From Paenibacillus radicis (ex Gao et al. 2016) (GTDB lineage: Bacteria > Bacillota > Bacilli > Paenibacillales > Paenibacillaceae), in the NCBI RefSeq assembly GCF_014641555.1, contig NZ_BMHY01000012.1, positions 82,989-131,005 on the forward strand: a stretch of 48,017 nt of DNA, given 5' to 3'. Positions 16,012 to 25,082 of this stretch are shown here, one piece after another. The notes under the pieces are model-generated. The model searched no databases. It saw nothing but the letters and a program-made list of their open reading frames with translations, and had not been told where the DNA came from. Within the stretch, counting starts at the first letter, position 1. Each line of letters begins with the position of its first letter. Position numbers and translations under genes: made by a program.

Positions 16012-17931
16012 ATGTTTTCAAAGAAGCTGATATTCTTATTTAGTACGGTGTTAATTTGTATGTTCATTGTTATTTCTGTACCTAGCGCCTGGGCAGAAAC
16101 ATCAAAATCTATAAAAACAGGAGATAAATATATTTATAATGATAATGGATTTTTGGAATATATACATCTTAGAAATGGGAAATTCTTAAGTAATAGCTAT
16201 GACAATAATGGGAATACAATCTCTAAGCGAATACTGGAAATGGAACCAAAACAGAGCCTGTTAATTAATGGTGACAAGGTAATTCAATTGCCAAATTTGA
16301 ATGTGAATAAAGATGTGAATGGAATGAATACAGTAGAGTTTTGGATGATGTGGGATGGAACAGAAGTTGTCATGCCATTTGCGTGGAACCCGGGATATAG
16401 TCTTTATTTTGCATATGGATCCTTCGGATTCAGTGTTTTTAACGGTGATATTTTTGGCGTGCCTTCTAATTTACTAAAAGATAAATGGGTGCATGTTAAT
16501 GCTGTTTTTTATAATGGCAGTTTGGAAAACTGTGAACTTTATCTTGATGGAATTAAACAGGATTTGAAATGGATGACGACTAAGGGGAATGGGACAGGTA
16601 ATATTACTAATTTCGCAAACGTTGGCGGATATGTAGGTGCTGACAATATAAATCGATATCTTTTTAAGGGAAAGTTGGCTAATGTAAGGATCTGGAATGG
16701 GAAAAGAACACAAGCTCAAATTCAGGAACACATGTACAAACCTGTTAAAAGAAGTGAGGTTCAGCCAATTGGCGAATGGTATGTGTGGGATACACCAAAT
16801 ATGTCACTTACTTATACAGGTAACAATGTCACGAAATTATCTAATTTACCCACCAATAGAGCGGTAGGTGGGAAAAACACAGTTGAATTTTGGATGAAAT
16901 GGGACGGCAAGGAGGTTGAGATGCCGTTTGCATGGAATCCAGGGTACAATTTATATTTTTTAGATGGGTATTTTGGGTTCAATACTTTTAGTGGAGAAAT
17001 ATTAGGAGTTTCTTCAACTGATTTAAAGAATAAATGGGTACATATCACTGCAGTATTTTATAATGGAAAATTAGATCCTGTATACAATGAATTATATATA
17101 GACGGTGAGAAGCAAGAATTGAAATGGTTAGCAGGGACAAAGAAAGCAGAGGCGTTAGTTACTGATAAAGCAAATGTTGGAGGGTACGTTGGAGTAGATA
17201 AAGAGTATTATCAATTTCATGGGACAATTGCTAATTTACGTATTTGGAATTATGGATTAACAAAGGAACAGATAAAAGCATACCCATTTCGTACCATCTT
17301 GCCACAAGAGGATGGACTTATTGGTGAATGGCGATTAAGTGACAGCCCTGAAGTATTTTACAATTACGATGGTACAAAAACGAATAGCTATCGAAATATA
17401 TTAGCAAATGGGGCACCAGGCAGTAAAAACACAGTGGAGTTTTGGATGAATTGGGATGGGAAGGAAATGGTTGTACCGTTTGGATGGAATCCTGGTTATA
17501 ATCTCTATTTTATAAATGGATATTTTGGATTCAATACATTTAATGGTGATGTATTAAGTGTACCTTCGGCTTCTTTGAAAAATAGATGGGCCCATGTAAC
17601 GGCAATTTTTTATAATGGAACTCTTGGTCCTTTAAATAACGAGTTATATATAGATGGGGTTAAACAAGAACTAAAATGGCGATATGGGGTCAATAACGGA
17701 ACAGCAAATGTAACAAATACAGTAAATTTTGGTGGTTACGAAGGTGCAGATAAAGATTATTATCAATTTTCCGGAAAGTTAGCTAATTTACGTATATGGA
17801 ATATTGCATTAACCCCTGAACAAATTCAAAACAATAGATATAAGACGCTTAAATCTTCAGAAAATGGATTAATTGGTGAATGGAATGTTAGAAATACTCA
17901 GTTTGATTTAAAATCCACATTAAATAATTGA
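16012..17931 (+). CDS. Secreted protein with three LamG-like (concanavalin-type jellyroll) repeats
   Basis: Exported protein of 639 aa with an N-terminal signal peptide (probable cleavage after AWA at residue 28). A short stretch like an RHS/YD repeat (SYDNNGN, about residues 62-68) is followed by three ~183-residue repeats starting near 106, 288 and 472. Each contains NTVEFWM.WDG, PF.WNPGY.LYF and a terminal LANLRIWN. This pattern is the LamG-like jellyroll (laminin G/pentraxin-type) fold, usually carbohydrate-binding or adhesive. There is no anchor motif at the C-terminus. AAGGAG precedes the ATG. The gene is far more AT-rich than its neighbours and has its own terminator, suggesting horizontal acquisition. 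The ligand is unknown. Confidence 0.8.
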   Translation: MFSKKLIFLFSTVLICMFIVISVPSAWAETSKSIKTGDKYIYNDNGFLEYIHLRNGKFLSNSYDNNGNTISKRILEMEPKQSLLINGDKVIQLPNLNVNKDVNGMNTVEFWMMWDGTEVVMPFAWNPGYSLYFAYGSFGFSVFNGDIFGVPSNLLKDKWVHVNAVFYNGSLENCELYLDGIKQDLKWMTTKGNGTGNITNFANVGGYVGADNINRYLFKGKLANVRIWNGKRTQAQIQEHMYKPVKRSEVQPIGEWYVWDTPNMSLTYTGNNVTKLSNLPTNRAVGGKNTVEFWMKWDGKEVEMPFAWNPGYNLYFLDGYFGFNTFSGEILGVSSTDLKNKWVHITAVFYNGKLDPVYNELYIDGEKQELKWLAGTKKAEALVTDKANVGGYVGVDKEYYQFHGTIANLRIWNYGLTKEQIKAYPFRTILPQEDGLIGEWRLSDSPEVFYNYDGTKTNSYRNILANGAPGSKNTVEFWMNWDGKEMVVPFGWNPGYNLYFINGYFGFNTFNGDVLSVPSASLKNRWAHVTAIFYNGTLGPLNNELYIDGVKQELKWRYGVNNGTANVTNTVNFGGYEGADKDYYQFSGKLANLRIWNIALTPEQIQNNRYKTLKSSENGLIGEWNVRNTQFDLKSTLNN

Positions 17932-17947
17932 TTTATTCTTATTGTTA

Positions 17948-17981
17948 AACAACTTGTCATTTTTTGATGAGTTGTTTTTTT
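17948..17981 (+). terminator. Terminator of the LamG-repeat gene
   Basis: Twelve-bp stem AACAACTTGTCA (17948-17959) with TGATGAGTTGTT (17965-17976), two wobble pairs, then a T tract. Confidence 0.8.
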
Positions 17982-18059
17982 GTTGGAATGATTAATGATG
18001 TAAAGAGTATGTTACATAGGCCGGTCTAAAGGGGTGTTCAACTACGTTCATCAAGATAA

Positions 18060-18076
18060 TGTTATATAATCTTACA
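18060..18076 (+). promoter_or_regulatory. TnrA/GlnR-type nitrogen box upstream of ureA
   Basis: TGTTATATAATCTTACA matches the Firmicute nitrogen-regulator consensus TGTNA-N7-TNACA at every fixed position. Its centre is about 51 bp upstream of the start point implied by the ureA -10, the position at which TnrA activates in B. subtilis. Urease as a nitrogen-scavenging system fits this control. Confidence 0.7.
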
Positions 18077-18084
18077 CAAATCCA

Positions 18085-18113
18085 TTTACTTCCTTAAATA
18101 GGCTGTCTATAAT
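18085..18113 (+). promoter_or_regulatory. SigA-type promoter of the urease operon
   Basis: TTTACT (18085-18090), 17-bp spacer, perfect -10 TATAAT (18108-18113), 30 bp before the ureA start codon. The -35 is weak, consistent with activator dependence. Confidence 0.7.
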
Positions 18114-18142
18114 GGAACTATTATAGGCAAAGAGGTGAACTT

Positions 18143-18448
18143 ATGCAGTTGACGGAACGCGAGAAGGAGAAACTGCTTATTACGATTGCAGCCGACTTGG
18201 CCAAACGTCGCCTGAATCGCGGAGTGAAGCTAAACTACCCGGAAAGCATCGCACTTATTACCTCTGAATTAATGGAGGGCGCGCGTGACGGTCTGACTGT
18301 TGCCGAGCTTATGACTTACGGTACGCGGGTGCTGCGCCGGGATCAGGTAATGCCGGGCATACCGGAGATGATTCATGAAGTTCAAGTGGAGGCGACATTC
18401 CCGGATGGCACGAAGCTTGTAACGGTTCACCATCCGATCGCGCAATAA
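18143..18448 (+). CDS. ureA: Urease subunit gamma (UreA)
   Basis: Small structural subunit of the nickel urease that hydrolyses urea to ammonia and carbamate. The 101-aa length and family sequence (LTEREKEKLL at the N-terminus, KLNYPESIALI, TYGTRVL, VTVHHPI near the C-terminus) are typical of UreA. AGAGGTG precedes the ATG. It is the first gene of ureABC-F-G-D, 25 bp before ureB. Confidence 0.97.
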   Translation: MQLTEREKEKLLITIAADLAKRRLNRGVKLNYPESIALITSELMEGARDGLTVAELMTYGTRVLRRDQVMPGIPEMIHEVQVEATFPDGTKLVTVHHPIAQ

Positions 18449-18473
18449 CCGAGGGTCGAGGGAGGATGTTGCT

Positions 18474-18842
18474 ATGATACCGGGACAATACCGGACGGCG
18501 GCAGGTCATATTACGTTGAATGCCGGACGACGGACGATTGCATGCATCGTTGTGAATACAGGCGACCGCCCTGTGCAGGTCGGCTCGCATTTTCATTTTT
18601 TTGAAGTCAACCGGGCTTTGAAGTTTGATCGCGAAGCGGCCTTTGGCATGCGGCTCCATATCCCGGCGGGAACTGCGGTTCGTTTCGAGCCAGGTGAAGA
18701 GAAGCCGGTATCACTGGTGGAATTGGGCGGTTCGAAGCTGAGCTATGGTTTAAACGGTTTGACTCAAGGCAAAGCGGAATCCGGAGCCATGCCGGATGAG
18801 GTGCGCGCAAGATTGACGGCCTGGGAAGGGGAACGAACATGA
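18474..18842 (+). CDS. ureB: Urease subunit beta (UreB)
   Basis: Second structural subunit, 122 aa, usual for separate UreB proteins. It carries the conserved PVQVGSHFHFFEVN and RLHIPAGTAVRFEPGE segments. GGGAGG precedes the ATG. It overlaps ureC by 4 bp (ATGA), giving coupled translation of beta and alpha subunits. Confidence 0.97.
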   Translation: MIPGQYRTAAGHITLNAGRRTIACIVVNTGDRPVQVGSHFHFFEVNRALKFDREAAFGMRLHIPAGTAVRFEPGEEKPVSLVELGGSKLSYGLNGLTQGKAESGAMPDEVRARLTAWEGERT

Positions 18843-20554
18843 GCGAAATGGATCGGCAGAGCTATGCAGCCATGTTCGGGCCGACGGTTGGCGACGCGAT
18901 ACGATTGGCGGATACGGAGCTGTGGGCTCGAATTGAGCACGACTATACCGTATATGGCGATGAGTGCAAGTTTGGCGGGGGGAAAGTCATTCGCGACGGC
19001 ATGGGACAATCCAGCGGAGCGATTCGGGATGAAGGCGTCCTGGATACACTCATTACGAATGCCATTATTATTGATCATTGGGGTATCGTTAAAGCCGATA
19101 TCGGCTTGAAAAATGGCGTCATCGTCGGCATCGGCAAAGCCGGCAATCCGGATATTATGGATGGCGTATCGCCGAATATGATCGTTGGAGCCAGCACGGA
19201 GGTTATTGCAGGCGAGGGGAAAATCGTGACCGCCGGAGGCATCGATTCGCATATTCACTTTATATGCCCCCAGCAGATTGAGACGGCATTATCCTCTGGC
19301 GTTACGACGATGATTGGCGGCGGAACGGGGCCGGCAACGGGGACGAACGCTACTACAGTAACACCCGGCGCTTGGCATATGCGGCGGATGTTGGAGGCTG
19401 CAGAGCAGTTTCCGATGAACATTGGTTTTACGGGCAAAGGAAATGCTTCGTTCACCGAGCCGCTTATCGAGCAAATCAAAGCGGGTGCCATTGGCTTGAA
19501 GCTTCATGAGGATTGGGGGACAACCCCAGCTGCGATTGACGCTTGTCTGCGAGCCGCTGATCAATATGACATCCAAGTCGCCATCCATTCCGATACTTTG
19601 AATGAAGCTGGTTTTATAGAAGATACGCTGGCTGCAATCGGCGGTCGGACCATACATACTTATCATACTGAAGGAGCAGGCGGCGGTCATGCGCCAGATA
19701 TTATTGTGGCGGCTGGCGAGCTCAACGTGTTGCCTTCATCGACTAACCCGACGCGTCCGTTCACCATTAATACGATAGAAGAGCATCTCGATATGCTGAT
19801 GGTTTGCCATCACTTGGACAGCCGGATTCCCGAGGATGTAGCCTTTGCTGATTCCCGTATTCGGCCGGAGACGATTGCTGCCGAAGATATTTTACATGAT
19901 ATGGGTGTATTCAGCATGATCAGCTCTGACTCACAAGCGATGGGCCGTGTGGGTGAGGTCGTCATCCGAACTTGGCAAACCGCGGATAAAATGAAAAAGC
20001 AGCGCGGGCCGCTTGCACCTGATGATACGGAAAGCGATAACTTCCGAATTAAACGGTATATCGCCAAATACACGATTAATCCGGCTATTACGCACGGTGT
20101 CTCGCATTTGGTTGGATCGATCGAAGCGGGCAAATTCGCCGATCTTGTTATTTGGCATCCGATGTTTTTCGGCGTTAAGCCGGATCTAGTCTTAAAGGGC
20201 GGCAGCATCGCCTATGCGCAAATGGGAGATCCCAACGCATCGATTCCAACGCCGCAGCCTGTATTCGGCCGTCCGATGTTTGCCGCATACGGCAAGCTGG
20301 TGCACAGCAGCTCTATTACCTTCGTGTCGCAAGCGGCGTATGACCTCGGCATAGCTGGCGAACTGGGCCTTCAGAAACGGATTGAGCCCGTTCGCGGCTG
20401 CCGCAGCGTGACGAAGAAAGATATGATTCATAATGATGCTACCCCTAAGCTCGAAGTTGATCCGGAAACCTACAAAGTAACGGTCGACGGCGAGCATGTC
20501 ACTTGCGAGCCATCGGCTGTACTGCCGATGGCGCAGCGTTATTTCTTGTTCTAA
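18839..20554 (+). CDS. ureC: Urease subunit alpha (UreC)
   Basis: Catalytic subunit, 571 aa. All active-site residues are visible: nickel ligands His138 and His140 (SHIHF), carbamylated Lys221 (LKLHEDWG), His250 and His276, Asp363, and the mobile-flap Cys323-His324 (MVCHH). Spacing agrees with the Klebsiella enzyme, so the enzyme should be active if the metallocentre is assembled. It follows ureB with a 4-bp overlap and precedes ureF by 18 bp. Confidence 0.98.
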   Translation: MSEMDRQSYAAMFGPTVGDAIRLADTELWARIEHDYTVYGDECKFGGGKVIRDGMGQSSGAIRDEGVLDTLITNAIIIDHWGIVKADIGLKNGVIVGIGKAGNPDIMDGVSPNMIVGASTEVIAGEGKIVTAGGIDSHIHFICPQQIETALSSGVTTMIGGGTGPATGTNATTVTPGAWHMRRMLEAAEQFPMNIGFTGKGNASFTEPLIEQIKAGAIGLKLHEDWGTTPAAIDACLRAADQYDIQVAIHSDTLNEAGFIEDTLAAIGGRTIHTYHTEGAGGGHAPDIIVAAGELNVLPSSTNPTRPFTINTIEEHLDMLMVCHHLDSRIPEDVAFADSRIRPETIAAEDILHDMGVFSMISSDSQAMGRVGEVVIRTWQTADKMKKQRGPLAPDDTESDNFRIKRYIAKYTINPAITHGVSHLVGSIEAGKFADLVIWHPMFFGVKPDLVLKGGSIAYAQMGDPNASIPTPQPVFGRPMFAAYGKLVHSSSITFVSQAAYDLGIAGELGLQKRIEPVRGCRSVTKKDMIHNDATPKLEVDPETYKVTVDGEHVTCEPSAVLPMAQRYFLF

Positions 20555-20572
20555 GGAAGGCGGCATGATGAG

Positions 20573-21256
20573 ATGATTCCTTGGCTGGCGATGCAGCAGC
20601 TTCTCGACTCCGCCTTGCCGATTGGCGGATTCTCCCATTCCTTTGGCTTGGAGACGCTTGTGCAGGAAGGCCGGATGGAGACGACAGCGAAGCTCTATGA
20701 TTATGCTTCGGCGATGCTGATGCAAAGCTGGGCGACATCCGATGCGATGGTGATCCGGGCCGTATATCGGGATGTTCCTGTTGGAGACTGGAAAGCGTTA
20801 TGGGCGGTGGAGCGATTCGTCCATGTACAGCGGGTATCGGCGGAGACGAGGAGCGGCGTGGAAAAGATGGGCCGCAGGCTGCTGCAGCTTGCCGTTTCGA
20901 TCCATCCGCAGCTTCACTGGTCACCATTAACGCAAGGGCTGCGCAGCGGCGAATGTCTAGCGACGCATCCGCTCGTTCACGGCTATGCTTGCTTGCAATT
21001 TGGGCTTTCTGAAGAACAAGCCATTCAAGGTTATTTGTATACCTGTATCGTCACCTGCGTGAACAGCGCCTTGCGTCTCATGTCGATGGGTCAGACGGAA
21101 GGGCAGGCGCTTATTGCGAGCCTTTCGAAGCTTACTGCAGAGGCGGCTGCCCTCTCGCTCCGTATGGAGCCGGAAGAGGCTTACGCCAATATGCCGATGG
21201 CGGAGCTCGGCATGATCCGTCATGAGCGATTGTATTCTCGTTTGTTCATGTCTTGA
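20573..21256 (+). CDS. ureF: Urease accessory protein UreF
   Basis: Helical accessory protein, 227 aa, that joins UreD and UreG on apo-urease and gates GTP-dependent nickel insertion. The N-terminal family signature DSALPIGGFSHSFGLE is present. AAGGAAGGCGG lies 9 bp before ATG 20573. ureE, normally between ureC and ureF in Firmicutes, is absent here. Confidence 0.95.
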   Translation: MIPWLAMQQLLDSALPIGGFSHSFGLETLVQEGRMETTAKLYDYASAMLMQSWATSDAMVIRAVYRDVPVGDWKALWAVERFVHVQRVSAETRSGVEKMGRRLLQLAVSIHPQLHWSPLTQGLRSGECLATHPLVHGYACLQFGLSEEQAIQGYLYTCIVTCVNSALRLMSMGQTEGQALIASLSKLTAEAAALSLRMEPEEAYANMPMAELGMIRHERLYSRLFMS

Positions 21257-21312
21257 ACATCGGGAGTCTTGAATCTTGAATACCAATTGAAACCATTAAT
21301 GGAGGGATTGCA

Positions 21313-22026
21313 ATGTGTGAGGGACAAGGACATTCGCATCAACAATGGGAGAAACCGAATTTTGACGGCTCACGTCCGATTCGGGTCGGTATTGGCGGTC
21401 CTGTAGGATCGGGGAAAACGGCGCTGGTCGAGCGGATGTCGCGTGAGCTTAGCGGCAAGTACAGCCTTGCCGTTATTACTAATGATATTTATACGAAGGA
21501 AGATGCCCGTATTCTGGTCAACACTGGCGTGCTGCCAGAGGAGCGGATTATAGGCGTCGAGACGGGCGGCTGCCCGCATACGGCCATTCGGGAGGACGCG
21601 TCGATGAATTTCGAAGCAATCGAAGAGCTGGAGCGCCGCTTTGACGGTTTGGATCTGATTTTCATCGAAAGCGGCGGCGACAACCTGGCTGCGGCGTTCA
21701 GCCCAGAGCTGGTCGATCTGTTCATTTACATTATAGACGTGGCCCAAGGCGAGAAAATACCGCGCAAAGGCGGACCTGGTATTATGCGTTCAGACTTGCT
21801 TATTATCAACAAAATCGATTTGGCTCCATTTGTTGGCGCCAGCCTTGAAGTGATGGATGCCGACTCCAAGCAGATGCGTGGGAATAAGCCTTTTGTCTTC
21901 TCCAATATGCATGGCGGCGATGGTGTCGATGAGATTGTAGGCTGGCTGGAGCATGAGCTTGCCCATGCCCGCGGCGAGGCGCATTCGCATATCATTCAAT
22001 TGGGCACAGCACCGCATTCGCATTAA
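21313..22026 (+). CDS. ureG: Urease accessory GTPase UreG, with His-rich ends
   Basis: SIMIBI-class GTPase that delivers nickel to urease. It has a P loop GPVGSGKT (about residues 29-36) and the invariant nickel-binding CPH (Cys87-Pro88-His89). At 237 aa it is longer than the usual ~205. The extra residues are a His/Cys-containing N-terminal tail (MCEGQGHSH) and a His-rich C-terminus (HARGEAHSHII..., ending PHSH). With ureE missing from the operon, these tails may take over nickel binding (inference). TGGAGGGA precedes the ATG. Confidence 0.96.
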   Translation: MCEGQGHSHQQWEKPNFDGSRPIRVGIGGPVGSGKTALVERMSRELSGKYSLAVITNDIYTKEDARILVNTGVLPEERIIGVETGGCPHTAIREDASMNFEAIEELERRFDGLDLIFIESGGDNLAAAFSPELVDLFIYIIDVAQGEKIPRKGGPGIMRSDLLIINKIDLAPFVGASLEVMDADSKQMRGNKPFVFSNMHGGDGVDEIVGWLEHELAHARGEAHSHIIQLGTAPHSH

Positions 22027-22027
22027 G

Positions 22028-22894
22028 ATGGCAAGCCAAGTGTTTCCTTCACATAACAGCTTACAGACGCAAACCTCTGTACTGCGCGCATCCTTTGCAA
22101 ATGGAGGGGCAGGTACGTTTGTGACCGACAAGTATCATACGGCTCCTATTAAAATCGCCAAAGCTTTTCCACTCGAAGGCCAACTGGGTGTTATCGTTAT
22201 GGATGTGTCGCCTGGCTTATTGAACGGCGACCGGTATGAGTTCGATTGGCGGGCTTGCGCAAGTACTTATACGTTCATCACCAATCAATCCTATACGAAG
22301 GTTCATCCCAGCGAGGAAGAAGGCGGCTCCTCGATGCTGCAAAGCTTCGTTCTTGATGAGGATGCTGTTATCGAGCATATGCCGGAGCCGATTATGCTCT
22401 ATCAATCAGCGAGACTTGACAATGAAACGCGGGTGACGCTCGCGCCCGGGGCGGTCTGGATGCAGGCGGATGTGTTATGTCCGGGGAGGACGCTTCGCAA
22501 CGAAGTATTCCGGTACCGGGAGCTTCGCAATTCGTTGACTGTCTATTATGGTGAGGAGCTTATCTTTGTGCAAAGGCAGCGGGTGAAACCCGAGGAACAG
22601 ATGCTCTCTGCTTCAGGATGCTGGGAAGGACAAACGCACTGGGCGACCTTTTATTTGTTCTCGGATCGCGTTAACGGTACCTTGCTGGAGGTGCTGCAGA
22701 CGGTGTTGGACCATTTGCCTCCCTTTCAGCAGCATACCGTGCTGGCCGGGGCGACGTTGACGTATCGTCATGGCATTGCCGTATCAGCAGCGTCAACTGC
22801 CGCTTGGCCGCTGCAGCAAACGATGAGGCTGCTCTGGCAGGCGGCACGAATGTCGCTGCTGGGCAAGCCGCCGCTATCTTTTTTGAAGAGCTAA
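22028..22894 (+). CDS. ureD: Urease accessory protein UreD (UreH)
   Basis: Scaffold protein that binds apo-urease and recruits UreF/UreG; 288 aa. Family features include LRASFANGGAGTFV near the N-terminus, SPGLLNGDRYEF and NQSYTKVHPSEE. The ATG at 22028 is one base after the ureG stop and has no strong ribosome binding site, so it probably depends on translational coupling. An in-frame ATG at 21953, inside ureG, would add a non-homologous 25-residue leader. Last gene of the operon, followed by a terminator. Confidence 0.94.
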   Translation: MASQVFPSHNSLQTQTSVLRASFANGGAGTFVTDKYHTAPIKIAKAFPLEGQLGVIVMDVSPGLLNGDRYEFDWRACASTYTFITNQSYTKVHPSEEEGGSSMLQSFVLDEDAVIEHMPEPIMLYQSARLDNETRVTLAPGAVWMQADVLCPGRTLRNEVFRYRELRNSLTVYYGEELIFVQRQRVKPEEQMLSASGCWEGQTHWATFYLFSDRVNGTLLEVLQTVLDHLPPFQQHTVLAGATLTYRHGIAVSAASTAAWPLQQTMRLLWQAARMSLLGKPPLSFLKS

Positions 22895-22901
22895 TGGAAG
22901 G

Positions 22902-22940
22902 ACGACTCTTTTCGCCGTTGCGGAAGGAGCCGTTTTTTTT
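22902..22940 (+). terminator. Terminator of the urease operon
   Basis: A 14-bp imperfect stem (22902-22915 with 22920-22933), CGTT loop, followed by a T tract. Confidence 0.8.
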
Positions 22941-22971
22941 ATAGTTTTTTGGCTGAAATAGCGGTCAAAGC

Positions 22972-23000
22972 TTGGCTCTGCGCGGAAAAAACGGTATTAT
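22972..23000 (+). promoter_or_regulatory. Promoter of the MarR-family gene
   Basis: TTGGCT (22972-22977), 17-bp spacer, TATTAT (22995-23000), 32 bp before the start codon. Confidence 0.55.
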
Positions 23001-23032
23001 GAAGAGAATTAAAGGTGATGCGAGGGAATGCG

Positions 23033-23491
23033 ATGGATGAGCGATTGCGTGAAAAGCAAGAGAAGCTTATAGAGATGGATGATGCGTTCCGGCTGCTCCG
23101 GCGGCTGATTAATGCGGAATATAACCGGTTTAATGTTCACGGGCTTGGCATGACCGAAGGGAAAATGGTGCTACTGCTCGATGAGCTTGGTCCGCAAAAG
23201 GCGTCGGCTATGGCTGAATTGCTTCGGATTACGAGCGGGGCTGTGACGGGCATTGCCGACCGGCTGATTGAACATGGTTATATCGATCGTGCAAGAAGTG
23301 ATCAGGACCGCCGTATCGTGCTGCTAGAAATTACAGACGAAGGCCGGAAGCTGGTCGGATTTATTCATGAAATGCGCCAACGGATTATGAACGAGCTGTA
23401 CGACGGGTTCGAAGCGGAAGAGATGGAGCTCGCGACGAAAATGTTTCAGAAGATGTCGCGTAATTTGGAAGCGAAAAGAGAATCGGAATAA
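23033..23491 (+). CDS. MarR-family transcriptional regulator
   Basis: Winged-helix regulator, 152 aa from ATG 23033. The DNA-binding core (about residues 35-105) includes the recognition-helix region LRITSGAVTGIADRL and a wing with the MarR signature DRRIVLLEITDEG. GAGGGA lies 6 bp before this ATG; GTG 23015 and ATG 23018 are in frame but crowd their own ribosome site. It converges with an efflux MFS gene across a shared terminator, so linked function is possible, though the divergent TetR gene is a better candidate regulator of that pump. Confidence 0.92.
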   Translation: MDERLREKQEKLIEMDDAFRLLRRLINAEYNRFNVHGLGMTEGKMVLLLDELGPQKASAMAELLRITSGAVTGIADRLIEHGYIDRARSDQDRRIVLLEITDEGRKLVGFIHEMRQRIMNELYDGFEAEEMELATKMFQKMSRNLEAKRESE

Positions 23492-23518
23492 AGAGTTTAA
23501 CCTCTTAATGAGGATAGA

Positions 23519-23561
23519 AAAAAGAGCTTTTCCGGCTTGAATAAGCGGAAAAGCTCTTTTT
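23519..23561. terminator. Bidirectional terminator between the MarR and MFS genes
   Basis: A perfect 16-bp stem, AAAAAGAGCTTTTCCG (23519-23534 by start of run) with its complement at 23546-23561, flanked by A and T runs. Confidence 0.9.
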
Positions 23562-23579
23562 ATAGTAGAAATTACTCCA

Positions 23580-25082
23580 TTAAGCTTCCGTAGCTTGCTG
23601 TCGTTTCAGGGATGCCGGGGTTGTATCTGGTTCTTCAGCTTGACCCGTACGTTTAATGAAGAAGGATAGGAGCAGACCAACAACGCCAATGCCAATAATG
23701 ACGAGGTATGCATCATTAATCCCTTGAATACTCGCTTCCATCATCATATGCTCCTTGGAATCCGCAGCGCCTGAGGTCATCATTTCCGTAAGATGAGTTT
23801 TGGTGCTTGTTGTCATTACCGTGACAAGCAATGCGGTGCCAATTCCGCCGGCTACTTGCTTAATGGTGTTGGAGATTGCTGTACCATGTGCATTGAGCCG
23901 TGCAGGAAGCTGGTTTAGTCCGGCTGTTGTAATCGGCATCAGGAACATAGCCATCCCGAAGCGCCGTCCTGTTGACATCAGTACCAAATAGGTATAGCTT
24001 GTAGAATCCGTCAGATTGACAAAGCCAATCGTAGTTAGAATGGTAATGATCAGTCCGATAATGGACAGCCATTTCGCTCCGAAACGGTCGAATAGTCTTC
24101 CGGTCACTGGCATCATGAAGCCCATCAGAAGCGCACCGGGAAGCATGAGGAGTCCTGACTCCATAGCCGTGTATCCGCGGGCGTTTTGCAAATATAGCGG
24201 AAGCAGCATCATATCCGCATACATAACCATTGTGACGACGATATTAATAACGGTCGTCAAGGAGAACATGCTGTATTTGAATGCCCGAAGATCAAGGAGC
24301 GGACTTTCGGAGACCAGCTGCCGCCAGGTGAAGAGAGCCAGGGAAACGACCCCTACAGCGATAGATACAAGTACTTCCGCGCTTGACCAGCCCTTGCCTC
24401 CGGCGCTGCTAAAGCCGTACAGGATAGCGCCAAAACCGATAGTCGAGAGAATAACACCGATGACATCGACTTTGGGATAGCTGCGTTCAGACACATTCTT
24501 CAAATAAATAAAGGCAATCGCAATAATAATAACCGCGAACGGAATCATCCCATAGAACATCGTACGCCATGAATAATGTTCCATCACATAACCTGCGAGC
24601 GTAGGCCCGATAGCAGGCGCGAAAATAATAGCGAAACCGACCATTCCCATCGCCGCACCGCGTTTATCTGGCGGGAAAATGGTTAAAACGACTGTCATGA
24701 GCAACGGCATAATAATACCGGCTCCGGCGGCTTGAATCAGACGGCCGACCAACAAGAGATCGAAGCTATGCGCTAGAGCCGATACGATGGTTCCACAGAG
24801 GAATATCGTCATGGAAGCCTGGAACAGCTCACGTGTCGTGAACCGCTGCATGAGGAACGCTGTGATCGGTATAAGCACTCCGTTTACCAGCATATAACCA
24901 GTTGTCAGCCACTGGGCTGTAGACGCTGCAATTTGGAAGTCAGCCATCAGCTCGGGGGTCGCAACTCCCATAATGGTCTGATTCAGTACAGCGATAAAAG
25001 CGCCAAGAATCATGACGAACAACAAGGGGCCTTTTTTAATTGAACTGCTGTCAAAGGCTGAATGATTACTCACAATACTCAA
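23580..25082 (-). CDS. MFS drug efflux transporter, DHA2 family (EmrB/QacA type)
   Basis: Proton-driven multidrug exporter of 500 aa with about 14 TM segments, as usual for DHA2. Recognisable parts are the first helix with AVLNQTIMGVATPE, the motif C region GRLIQAAGAGIIMPL and the late segment AHGTAISNTIKQVAGGIGTAL. It is closest in style to Firmicute LmrB/Mdr proteins; the substrate is unknown. The start is TTG at 25082 or GTG at 25070; the only ribosome site, GAAGGGA, lies close to the TTG. It is divergent from a TetR regulator that is probably its repressor. Confidence 0.92.
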   Translation of the reverse strand: MSIVSNHSAFDSSSIKKGPLLFVMILGAFIAVLNQTIMGVATPELMADFQIAASTAQWLTTGYMLVNGVLIPITAFLMQRFTTRELFQASMTIFLCGTIVSALAHSFDLLLVGRLIQAAGAGIIMPLLMTVVLTIFPPDKRGAAMGMVGFAIIFAPAIGPTLAGYVMEHYSWRTMFYGMIPFAVIIIAIAFIYLKNVSERSYPKVDVIGVILSTIGFGAILYGFSSAGGKGWSSAEVLVSIAVGVVSLALFTWRQLVSESPLLDLRAFKYSMFSLTTVINIVVTMVMYADMMLLPLYLQNARGYTAMESGLLMLPGALLMGFMMPVTGRLFDRFGAKWLSIIGLIITILTTIGFVNLTDSTSYTYLVLMSTGRRFGMAMFLMPITTAGLNQLPARLNAHGTAISNTIKQVAGGIGTALLVTVMTTSTKTHLTEMMTSGAADSKEHMMMEASIQGINDAYLVIIGIGVVGLLLSFFIKRTGQAEEPDTTPASLKRQQATEA

